A stretch of 5,841 nucleotides of DNA from Myxococcales bacterium (GTDB taxonomy: Bacteria; Myxococcota; Polyangia; Polyangiales; Polyangiaceae): assembly GCA_020430865.1 (NCBI GenBank), contig JAGQIY010000540.1, positions 1 through 5,841 on the forward strand, in the 5' to 3' direction. Positions 1 through 5,715 of this stretch are shown piece after piece (position 1 is the stretch's first letter; the number at the start of each line of letters is the position of its first letter). Below the pieces are notes generated by a model. The model was not told the origin of the DNA. It worked only from the letters and a program-made list of their open reading frames with translations, and did no database searches. The position numbers were made by a program, and so were the translations under genes.

Positions 1-930
1 GGCCAGAGCGCGACCGAAGCGCTCGGGGCCGCCCAGGCAGCCAACCAGGCTCGCGGCGGTCGCTCCGGTTTTCCAGTGGAAGAGATACACGTGGTTCTCC
101 TCGGGCGCTCCGACCGCCAGCACGCGTCCATCGGCGACGCGCAGCGAGGCCACGGCGCTGCCGTAGCTCGGATCGTTGGCGGAGGGCAGCAGCTCGATGG
201 GCGTCATGGAGTCTGGTGGGTAGAACCAGGCGAGGGGCGGTGTCTGCGCCGGAGCGCCAGCGATGACCGACGCCTGATCGTCCTTGTCGGCGGCGAGATA
301 CAGCGCCTGACCTTCGCCGGTCTGCAGCACCGGATCCACGAGCGCGTTCTTCACTCCATCCGGAACACCCAGCGCGTACTCCGTCTGATCTTGGCAACGC
401 ACCAGCAGACCGGAGCCGTTCGCGGCCTCGCCGACGCCAAGCACGAAGCACAAAGGCAGGATCGTTCCCGAAGTGCCTCCGGGAGCCCGGGCCAGGCCGA
501 TCCCTGCGACGCTGTTGGCCATGTAGCAGAGGTTGCTGCCATCCTGCGCATCGCAGAATCCGGTATCGATCGCGTCGACCTTGGCGTCCTGGTTGTCCAC
601 GACGCTGAACGCCGCGCCCCGTGAACGGTACGGCGCGCCGGTCACGAGCACACGCGAGCTCTCCTCTGGAGTTGAGGCGAAGGCGAGGCTGATCCCGAAG
701 CCGTCCTTGAGCTTGTCGGGTTTCTTCAGCAGCAGGACGGGCGCGTTGTCCTGAAGGTCGTCGTAGCGACTCCAAGAGCAGGCACCGACACCCAGGCCGC
801 CCAGCAGACTCAGGCAGAGCAGGCCCCGGACCAAGCGGCCGGCGCGGCGCCGAGCGCCGCTGCAGGGCCCGCGGAACGAGGGCAGCCCAGAGGCATTTCT
901 CTGTGGAATCCTGGTGTTCGAGTGTTTCAT
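1..930 (-). CDS. FG-GAP-repeat (beta-propeller-like) lipoprotein, 3' end outside the window
   Basis: The frame is open for 310 codons from ATG at 930-928 to the left edge, so the C-terminus is missing. The N-terminus has a long basic stretch (RRRAGRLVRG, residues 27-36), a hydrophobic core and a lipobox-like VGAC ending at Cys51, which predicts a lipid-anchored exported protein. FG-GAP-like elements are visible: GFGISLAFA (77-85) followed by VLVTGAPYRSRGAAF (94-108); YGSAVA (256-261) followed by RVLAVGAPEENHVYLF (269-284); and ERFGRALA (303-310) at the window edge. In integrin-alpha-type propellers such repeats form blades, often Ca-binding; adhesion or surface binding is only inferred. The ATG overlaps the upstream gene's TGA as TGATG, with a GGGGG purine run 9 nt upstream, suggesting translational coupling. 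A TTG at codon 33 would give a more normal signal-peptide length and is the alternative start. Confidence 0.8.
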   Translation of the reverse strand, partial: MKHSNTRIPQRNASGLPSFRGPCSGARRRAGRLVRGLLCLSLLGGLGVGACSWSRYDDLQDNAPVLLLKKPDKLKDGFGISLAFASTPEESSRVLVTGAPYRSRGAAFSVVDNQDAKVDAIDTGFCDAQDGSNLCYMANSVAGIGLARAPGGTSGTILPLCFVLGVGEAANGSGLLVRCQDQTEYALGVPDGVKNALVDPVLQTGEGQALYLAADKDDQASVIAGAPAQTPPLAWFYPPDSMTPIELLPSANDPSYGSAVASLRVADGRVLAVGAPEENHVYLFHWKTGATAASLVGCLGGPERFGRALA

Positions 931-2603
931 CAGAAGCTACCCCCGATCATGAGGAAGCCAGAGCTCTCGGAGACGGCTGGTGTGATGTGGAAGCCCGCAC
1001 CAGCGGTCTCTCGCTTCTTCTCGTGTTCTCTCCACACGACGCGACTCGGGAACAGCGCGCGAGCGGTTGGCCGAGCCTTCTTCGGGTCACGGAACTCGAC
1101 GGGCTTGCCCTGCTTGATGTCCGAGTCTGGCAGGGGATCCTTGACGAAGTTGTACACGGACAAGACACCGAGGACGCCGCCCACCACGAAACCGGCGTCG
1201 GCACCAATGGCGAAGATGCGGCCTCGCGTGATGCGCTCGTCGCCTTCCTCGAGCACCCCCGCCTTGCGATCGGCCTCCAGGTCGTCGTACAGCTTGTTCG
1301 ACTCGTTGCCGACGTAGATCGCCGCGCCGATCACCACCGCGCCGATGATGGCCTGGGTCCAAGCGGCCCCTCGCGGGTATTTCGGGATCAAGTTGGCGTG
1401 AATCGGCAGCACCTGCCCCCTCGGAATGGTGACGACTCCTTCGAAGGTCTTCCGGCCGTCCGATTCCACCGTCAGCTTGTGCTTGCCGGAGGCGACCTGG
1501 ACCTCGAGCGGCTCCTCCCCGCTGCGCCATACCCCGACCGGCTTCTCGTCGATCGCCACGCGGATGTCCGGGGCGTTGGCGTCCAGGCGAACGTAGCCGT
1601 AGTCGACGCGCTTGAGACTCACCTCGAGTTCCTTCTGCTCGCCATGGTTGACGCGCACCTTGGTGAACAGCGGCTGGAAACCGGGCGCCTCCACCAGCAC
1701 CTCGTGATCCCCCGCGGAAACCAGCTCACCGTACGGCGTGGTGCCCCACTCGGGCTTCTGCTTCTTCTTGTCGTCGAGGTAGATGTACGCGCCGCGCACG
1801 TTGGCGCTGATGCGCAAGAACGCCATGAACGCGCCCTGACTCAGGTTGGCCTTGAAGTGATGGACATGGCCCGGGGAAACGTCGATCGCGGTCTGGCTGA
1901 CGTTGAAGTCGCGGAACTTCTCGATCACGATGTGGTAGCGCCCGACGGCGAGCGCCACCTCGGCGGGTGAGCGGCCGCTGAACACCTCAGCCCAGCCTGG
2001 GTTTGCCTCGCCGACCTTGAACTCGGGCGCGGTGTCCTGGGTCCGGGCGTACAGCTTGACTGGAGCGCCGCTGGGCTCGGTCTCGACGACGACCAGGGAT
2101 CGCATCGCATCCTGGTCATCCACCGGCACGGATGTCGGTGGAGTGGGCGCACCGGCTTCGGGCACCCCGGCATCTCCGGCATCCCCCGCATCACCACCAT
2201 CTTCGATGCCAGCGTCGCTGACGGGCGGCGGGGCTTGACCCATGGCGGCCTCGAGTGCCGCGATGCGCTCCCTGACCTTGGCCGCGTCGGGCGCGCTGGG
2301 ATCGACCTTGAGGTACTCGCGGAACTTCTCCAGCGCCTTCGGTTTGTCGTCGAGCTTCTGGTAGCAAACGCCAGCGTTGAACAGGAACGCCGAGTACGGG
2401 TGCTTCGAGTACCCGGCTTCGAACTGCTTGGCCGCAGCGCCGTAGTCCCCAGCGACGTACTTGGCCTGCCCCTGTTCCATGTAGCGCCGAATCGACTCGA
2501 GCTTCTGGGTCGTACTCATACCCGCAGCGTTCGCGGAGTCGTTCGGCACGAACCACACCAAAGTCAGAGCGAGCAGCCCCGCAACAATCCACCAGCGTCT
2601 CAC
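930..2603 (-). CDS. Exported TPR protein with three PEGA-like domains and C-terminal membrane hairpin
   Basis: This is a 557-residue protein starting at GTG 2603. An in-frame TTG 19 codons upstream is open, but GTG 2603 gives a clean Sec signal peptide (RR at 2-3, hydrophobic 6-19, cleavage near ANAA at 24-27) and has AGGGAG 10 nt upstream. Visible order: TPR-like helices at about 39-66 and 73-101 (GDYGAAAKQFEAGY; AFLFNAGVCYQKLDDKPKAL); a low-complexity Asp-Ala-Gly linker at 130-146; PEGA-like beta units at about 170-254, 262-331 and 336-405, each with a 'P-x-E-V/G...aGrH-x-V-x-V' rhythm; hydrophobic helices at about 413-432 and 463-487; and a tail ending HITPAV...GGSF. TPR and PEGA units are protein-binding folds common in myxobacterial envelope proteins. 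The exact partner is unknown, and no catalytic motif is seen. It is the first gene of a pair with the FG-GAP lipoprotein. Confidence 0.85.
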   Translation of the reverse strand: MRRWWIVAGLLALTLVWFVPNDSANAAGMSTTQKLESIRRYMEQGQAKYVAGDYGAAAKQFEAGYSKHPYSAFLFNAGVCYQKLDDKPKALEKFREYLKVDPSAPDAAKVRERIAALEAAMGQAPPPVSDAGIEDGGDAGDAGDAGVPEAGAPTPPTSVPVDDQDAMRSLVVVETEPSGAPVKLYARTQDTAPEFKVGEANPGWAEVFSGRSPAEVALAVGRYHIVIEKFRDFNVSQTAIDVSPGHVHHFKANLSQGAFMAFLRISANVRGAYIYLDDKKKQKPEWGTTPYGELVSAGDHEVLVEAPGFQPLFTKVRVNHGEQKELEVSLKRVDYGYVRLDANAPDIRVAIDEKPVGVWRSGEEPLEVQVASGKHKLTVESDGRKTFEGVVTIPRGQVLPIHANLIPKYPRGAAWTQAIIGAVVIGAAIYVGNESNKLYDDLEADRKAGVLEEGDERITRGRIFAIGADAGFVVGGVLGVLSVYNFVKDPLPDSDIKQGKPVEFRDPKKARPTARALFPSRVVWREHEKKRETAGAGFHITPAVSESSGFLMIGGSF

Positions 2604-2613
2604 TGAGTCCAGT

Positions 2614-2619
2614 CTCCCT
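2614..2619 (-). promoter_or_regulatory. Ribosome binding site deciding the GTG start at 2603
   Basis: On the minus strand AGGGAG lies 10 nt before GTG 2603. It supports that start over the upstream in-frame TTG at 2660, which would add a 19-residue extension rich in Cys, Gly and His ahead of an otherwise ordinary signal peptide. The spacing is slightly long but workable. Confidence 0.5.
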
Positions 2620-2793
2620 GCTTGCCCCCGAAGATGCCCTTGATTGCACTCCCCGCACAACCCGAAGCGCAGTGAAAGGGGCGGGACCGGTGTGGAAACG
2701 GCCGGCGCCGCCGTGGCTACGGCCGATTGGCCGCAACCGACCGCTTCGGGGCACCGAACCCTGCCCCGTCGCCACCTCGGCAGGCGCGCGAAT

Positions 2794-2823
2794 TTGAGCT
2801 AAGCCGCCCGGACCTTCTATGCT
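2794..2823 (+). promoter_or_regulatory. Candidate sigma70-type promoter for the 3019 gene
   Basis: TTGAGC (2794-2799) and TATGCT (2818-2823) are separated by 18 nt and each matches 4 of 6 consensus positions. They sit in an unusually AT-rich patch (AATTTGAGCTAAG) of GC-rich DNA. Transcription would begin near 2830 and give a leader of about 190 nt containing the repeat patch and the hairpin. Confidence 0.4.
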
Positions 2824-2850
2824 ATCCGCGAGACGCCTCAAGGAGTCTCG

Positions 2851-2926
2851 GCCGTGGCAGGCTTCGCTGTTGGGTCTCCTACCGTGGCCTCTCCGACCGT
2901 GGCCTCTTCCAACTCTGGCCACTTCC
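2851..2926 (+). repeat. Degenerate 15-bp direct-repeat patch in the leader of the TPR gene
   Basis: Adjacent units ACCGTGGCCTCTCCG (2881-2895) and ACCGTGGCCTCTTCC (2896-2910) match at 13 of 15 positions. After a one-base gap, ACTCTGGCCACTTCC (2912-2926) matches the second at 12 of 15. Weaker copies precede them in phase at 2866-2880 (9 of 15) and 2851-2865 (shares the core CCGTGGC). The core CCGTGGC therefore occurs at 2852, 2882 and 2897, at multiples of 15. The patch ends where the hairpin begins. Confidence 0.6.
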
Positions 2927-2951
2927 CACCCCTGGGCGCCTGGGGGTGGGA
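2924..2951 (+). promoter_or_regulatory. Strong leader hairpin (9-bp perfect stem, 10-nt loop)
   Basis: TCCCACCCC (2924-2932) is perfectly complementary to GGGGTGGGA (2943-2951) around the loop TGGGCGCCTG. It lies 67 nt before the ATG at 3019, in the presumed 5' untranslated leader. There is no U-run after it, so it is not a classical intrinsic terminator. It could be an attenuator-like or stabilising structure, or a DNA-level dyad. Confidence 0.5.
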
Positions 2952-3018
2952 GACCCGAACGCAGTGCTTTGGCGCACACCTCGCCCGTCCCGTCAGGGGA
3001 CACTGGAGATCTCACCGC

Positions 3019-3906
3019 ATGCTTAAGCTGACCCAGCCTGGACGCACCCCGGTTCGCTTCAGCCACCTCTTGTCGGGTGTGGCACTGGCGGCGAGTCTCC
3101 TGGCGGCTGGACCGGCCGGAGCCGAAGAGGACCCTGTTCCATACCCCGCGTGTGATCGGACCCCGACGGAAGGCGACATCGCCGCGGCCAAGGGCGCGTT
3201 CCAGGCTGGTCAAGCCGCCTTCAACGAGGCCGACTACCCGCGCGCCATCACCTACTGGGAAGACGCGTATCGTCGCGACTGCACGGCACACAAGCTGTTG
3301 GTGAACCTGGCCCGGGCCTACGAGCTCAACAGTCAGCTCAAGCTCGCCGTGAGGGCCCTCGAGACCTACAACGAGCGAGTCCCCGGCAACCCGGAGATGG
3401 CGCAGAACGAGACCCGCATCGCACGCTTCAAGGAGAAGATCGCGAAGGACGAGGCAGCGGAGAGCAAGCCACCCGCGGTGGAACCAAAGGATCCTCAGGG
3501 AAGCGATCCCGAGCCTGGCTCCGGCCCCGGCGACCCGGGAGCGGCGGTCGAGCCGCCGCCGCCAGGCGGCAGCAAGCCGATTCTCCCGCTGATCGTCGCT
3601 GGTGGTGGCCTGGTCGTTGGGGTCGTTGGAGCCGTGATCTACTTCCCGGCGAAGGCAGACATCAGCGACTACGAGGGGCTGTGTGGCGGAGCCACGCGCA
3701 AGTGCCCAGACGGTATCGAGGCGGAGGCCAACTCCGCGCGCGACAAGGCGAACCTCGGCGGCATCGTGATGGGTGTCGGGGCTGCGGCGCTCGTCGGGGG
3801 CGCGATCTGGTACCTGCTGGCTCCCGAAGAACCAGCCACGGCGAGCCACGTGACGCCGCTCGTGGGTAAGGGATTCACCGGACTAGGCTGGTCTGGCGCG
3901 TTCTGA
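3019..3906 (+). CDS. Exported TPR protein with Pro-rich linker and C-terminal membrane hairpin
   Basis: This is a 295-residue protein. The frame is open upstream to 2854, but ATG 3019 is preferred: GGAG lies 10 nt upstream and the N-terminus is then a Sec signal peptide (basic to about residue 13, hydrophobic 17-30, cleavage after AGA near 33-35). TPR-like helices follow at about 53-85 (AKGAFQAGQAAFNEADYPRA) and 90-120 (HKLLVNLARAYELNSQLKLA), then a charged helix to about 148, a Pro/Gly/Asp-rich linker at 150-186, hydrophobic helices at about 188-209 and 245-267, and a tail ending GFTGLGWSGAF. Four cysteines (45, 88, 222, 229) suggest two disulfides; 222 and 229 lie in the loop between the helices. 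The layout resembles TPR proteins frequent in myxobacterial genomes, with no assigned activity. It is monocistronic in this window and convergent with the next gene. Confidence 0.85.
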   Translation: MLKLTQPGRTPVRFSHLLSGVALAASLLAAGPAGAEEDPVPYPACDRTPTEGDIAAAKGAFQAGQAAFNEADYPRAITYWEDAYRRDCTAHKLLVNLARAYELNSQLKLAVRALETYNERVPGNPEMAQNETRIARFKEKIAKDEAAESKPPAVEPKDPQGSDPEPGSGPGDPGAAVEPPPPGGSKPILPLIVAGGGLVVGVVGAVIYFPAKADISDYEGLCGGATRKCPDGIEAEANSARDKANLGGIVMGVGAAALVGGAIWYLLAPEEPATASHVTPLVGKGFTGLGWSGAF

Positions 3907-3953
3907 CCGGCGCGCTCCTCACCCCCAAATCCGGCGTCGCTCGCGGCGTCGAC

Positions 3954-4427
3954 TCAGTCTTCTTCGTCGTCCTGGAAGAAGGGATCGTCGTCGATGTCAT
4001 CGGTGTCCCCCAGTCCGCTGGGTGGGGCCTTTGGTGCCGCCGTGGGTGGTTCGTCGTCTGGCTCCTCGGATGGCTCCGGCGTCCCCGCCTGGAGAGGCGG
4101 AGGCGCGGCCACGATCGCCTTGCGCCGACCGCCCCAGGTGCTCGCGGGCTCGGCCTCCTCTTCGGGCTCGGCCGCTTCATCGCCGTCGGGCTCACGCGGT
4201 GTCCACTCAGTCCCGGCGTGCGCCTGGCGTGGGTGGCCCTTTGACTCCGCTCGCAAGCGCTCGAAGTCAGGCTCGACCGGCCACGGTGTCTCGCTCGACG
4301 AGCTGGCGCATCCCCCCAGCGCCAGCACACAGCCGGTGAGCGCAATCCCCCAAAACGAGCGGGTGCGTGGCGTCCGCGCCGTAGCGCGTACGCGTCGGCA
4401 CGCGACTGGTCGAGTCGTCCGATGCAT
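3954..4427 (-). CDS. Small acidic, Pro-rich lipoprotein of unknown function
   Basis: This is a 157-residue protein from ATG 4427. The frame is open further upstream (to 4595), but the only ATG close to a signal peptide is this one. No good ribosome binding site is visible, which leaves the start uncertain. A long basic n-region (residues 1-24) precedes FWGIALTGCVLALGGC, with lipobox L37-G-G-C40. After Cys40 the protein is dominated by Glu, Asp, Pro, Ala and Ser and looks disordered, with AEPEEEAEPAS in the middle and an acidic end DTDDIDDDPFFQDDEED. No domain is recognised. It may be a tether or spacer at the membrane, but that is a guess. The lipobox and stop position support it over the longer opposite-strand frame at 3994-5067. 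It ends 47 bp from the convergent TPR gene. Confidence 0.65.
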   Translation of the reverse strand: MHRTTRPVACRRVRATARTPRTRSFWGIALTGCVLALGGCASSSSETPWPVEPDFERLRAESKGHPRQAHAGTEWTPREPDGDEAAEPEEEAEPASTWGGRRKAIVAAPPPLQAGTPEPSEEPDDEPPTAAPKAPPSGLGDTDDIDDDPFFQDDEED

Positions 4428-4478
4428 TCGGTGCGGGTTTTGCCACAGCTCGTGGGCGTCGCAAACAGAGGAAGAGCG

Positions 4479-4518
4479 CCCGCTCCCGAGAAGTCTTCGG
4501 CGAGACGACGCGAGCGGG
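4479..4518. repeat. Interrupted inverted repeat between divergent lipoprotein genes
   Basis: CCCGCTC (4479-4485) is complementary to GAGCGGG (4512-4518), with 26 nt between. The interior holds a smaller stem, CCGA (4486-4489) with TCGG (4497-4500). It sits in the 191-bp gap between starts at 4427 (minus) and 4619 (plus), so it could be an operator or a leader structure of the minus gene. At this GC content a chance origin is possible. Confidence 0.3.
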
Positions 4519-4535
4519 TCGGTGATCGCGTGGCT

Positions 4536-4551
4536 GGGAACAAATTCTGCT
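4536..4551 (+). promoter_or_regulatory. Weak candidate sigma54-type (-24/-12) promoter for the cytochrome-like pair
   Basis: GG at 4537-4538 and GC at 4549-4550 have the exact 10-nt separation of -24/-12 elements: GGAACAAATTCTGCT. Interior A, C and T positions fit, but the leading T, the C after GG and the first T of TTGC do not. It is the most AT-rich stretch in this gap. TAGGTT at 4551-4556 is an alternative -10, but no -35 was found for it. The start site would be near 4562. Confidence 0.2.
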
Positions 4552-4618
4552 AGGTTTCCCCCGGGGCGGTCGACGGGCCGCGACGATTGCCACACACCGG
4601 GGGGTTTCGAGGAGATCC

Positions 4619-5170
4619 ATGCAACGAATCGCTCGGGCCGCAGGCCTACTGCTCACACTGTCCGCCATCGTCAGCTGCAGCAGCGAAGACCCCGCCGAGG
4701 GAAACACGGGAACCGCGTGTCGCGTCGAGACCGTGAGCGACGATCCGTCGTTCCGCGCCGAGATCCTGCCCATCTTCCAGGGCTCGTGCACGTTCAGCTC
4801 ATCCTGTCATGGCGACAAGAACAAGTCGCAGGTCGATCTCTACCTCGGCAAGAAGAAGCCCAACGAGGCCAAGGGAGTCGCCCCGATGACGGACCAGGAG
4901 GTCACGGAGATGCTCGCCGGTATCGTCGACCGCGCGTCGATGACGGCGCCGGCGGTCAACGTGATCACCGCGGGGGACGCAAACGCAAGCTTCCTGATGC
5001 ACAAGCTGGACGGCACCCAGACCCAGCAAGGCTTCCAGTGCGAGGCGCAGGAATCCGACCTCGATGATCCGTGCGGAGATAGCATGCCGCAGACGGCCAG
5101 TGAGATCCTCTGCCAGAACGAGCGCGACACCATCCGCAACTGGATCAACGCTGGCGCCAAGGACAACTGA
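4619..5170 (+). CDS. Cytochrome c-like lipoprotein with CX5CH motif
   Basis: This is a 183-residue protein starting at ATG 4619, with GAGGAG 4 nt upstream. The signal peptide (residues 1-19) ends in an IVSC lipobox at Cys20. The mature part begins with Cys34 and FRAEILPIFQGSC (45-57), then C57-T-F-S-S-S-C63-H64-G, which resembles the haem site of planctomycete-type cytochrome c domains but with five residues between the cysteines instead of two. The C-terminal half has SFLMHKLDGTQ (124-134), then C152-G-D-S-M156-P and a helix IRNWINAGA (172-180). In that fold, MP supplies the distal Met ligand and the W-I-x-x-G-A helix closes the domain. The likely role is electron transfer at the envelope; haem binding is not proved by sequence. 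Cys141 and Cys165 are extra. It forms an operon with its paralogue downstream, which starts directly after this stop. Confidence 0.8.
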   Translation: MQRIARAAGLLLTLSAIVSCSSEDPAEGNTGTACRVETVSDDPSFRAEILPIFQGSCTFSSSCHGDKNKSQVDLYLGKKKPNEAKGVAPMTDQEVTEMLAGIVDRASMTAPAVNVITAGDANASFLMHKLDGTQTQQGFQCEAQESDLDDPCGDSMPQTASEILCQNERDTIRNWINAGAKDN

Positions 5171-5707
5171 GTGAAGCGCGCTGGGGCCTGGATTCTGTGT
5201 TGCTTCGGCCTCGGACTGGCTGCCATGGGCTGCGACAGCGACCCGGATCCTTTCCCCCCGGAAGAACTCTGCCCGAAGTTCGACTACTCGAACTTCGACG
5301 GCCAGGCGCCCGCCGTGAGTTTCAACGCGGATATCCTACCGATCTTTGCCCAGAACTGCACCCTGGCTGGTTGCCATGGTGACCCCTCGACGCCCGCCGC
5401 GGGCTTGTTCTTGAGCCCCAGCCCCGACGACGCGGCGTTTCCGGCCGACGCCGAAGCGCGCCAGAGCATCGTCGAGACCTACCTGCTGGCGCCGGCGCGA
5501 ACCACCCCTGACCGCGCTCGAGTCGTTCCGGGAGAGCCGGAGCTGAGCTTTCTGATGGACAAGCTGGACGGCAGCCAGAACTGCATCGGAGTGAGCTGTC
5601 CGGGCAATGACTGCGGTCAGCGCATGCCCAGGGGACACGACCAGCTGCCCGCGGCGACTCGCGATACGTTGCGGCGCTGGATCAGCCAAGGCGCTGGCGT
5701 CGACTGA
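5171..5707 (+). CDS. Cytochrome c-like lipoprotein with CX4CH motif, paralogue of the preceding gene
   Basis: This is a 178-residue protein. GTG 5171 follows the previous TGA with no gap (TGAGTG), and AGGA inside the upstream gene serves as ribosome binding site, so the two are surely co-translated. The signal peptide ends in AMGC at Cys21, a less typical lipobox (Ala at -3); C10/C11 are unlikely alternatives. As in its neighbour there is a Cys34, then FNADILPIFAQNC (51-63), C63-T-L-A-G-C68-H69-G, PGEPELSFLMDKLDGSQ (120-136), C148-G-Q-R-M152-P and LRRWISQGA (167-175). C138, C143 and C148 are spaced five apart just before the Met. Single-haem c-type cytochrome is the best family match, with the same caveat about the non-CXXCH site. 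The gene ends 8 bp before a tandem-repeat array, and no T-tailed terminator is visible. Confidence 0.8.
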   Translation: MKRAGAWILCCFGLGLAAMGCDSDPDPFPPEELCPKFDYSNFDGQAPAVSFNADILPIFAQNCTLAGCHGDPSTPAAGLFLSPSPDDAAFPADAEARQSIVETYLLAPARTTPDRARVVPGEPELSFLMDKLDGSQNCIGVSCPGNDCGQRMPRGHDQLPAATRDTLRRWISQGAGVD

Positions 5708-5715
5708 GCGCTGCC

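Larger units (their letters stand above)
2604..3018. other. 415-bp divergent intergenic region
   Basis: No credible gene lies between the divergent starts at 2603 (minus) and 3019 (plus). Frames open here are high-GC shadows. The minus-facing half (2604-2790) shows no convincing -35/-10 pair; it has two short overlapping GC stems around 2710-2733 (GCCGT/ACGGC and CGGCC/GGCCG, each with a 4-nt loop) of a size expected by chance at this GC content. The plus-facing half holds the candidate promoter, the 15-bp repeat patch and the hairpin listed separately. Confidence 0.6.

Noticed and set aside
76..624. Plus-strand open frame of 182 codons near the left edge
   Set aside because: It is antisense to the FG-GAP lipoprotein, whose frame is open all the way to position 1 and contains recognisable repeats.
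903..1970. Plus-strand open frame of 355 codons
   Set aside because: It is antisense to the PEGA-domain gene, and its His/Asp/Arg/Leu-rich product has no recognisable motif. The opposite strand encodes a coherent domain series with a signal peptide and membrane helices.
2604..2660. Upstream TTG start (2660) for the PEGA-domain protein
   Set aside because: It would add 19 residues before a good signal peptide, and the GTG at 2603 has its own AGGGAG, so the shorter form is preferred.
2933..2951. G-quadruplex in the leader hairpin
   Set aside because: Only three runs of three or more G occur (2934-2936, 2942-2946, 2948-2950); a fourth is missing, and the G-runs are better explained by pairing in the 9-bp stem.
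2191..3849. Long minus-strand open frame of 552 codons crossing the divergent intergenic region
   Set aside because: It is antisense to the TPR gene and out of frame with the PEGA gene, and its translation is Arg/Gly-rich low-complexity typical of high-GC shadow frames, with no domain or signal peptide. The frames it overlaps have clear domains.
3907..3953. Bidirectional terminator between the convergent genes
   Set aside because: The 47 bp contain direct GGCGTCG copies but no inverted repeat of useful length and no T-run on either strand.
3994..5067. Plus-strand open frame of 357 codons
   Set aside because: It overlaps the lipobox gene on the other strand and the cytochrome-like gene in another frame. 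Its product is Ser/Arg/Gly-rich low complexity with no ribosome site of note.
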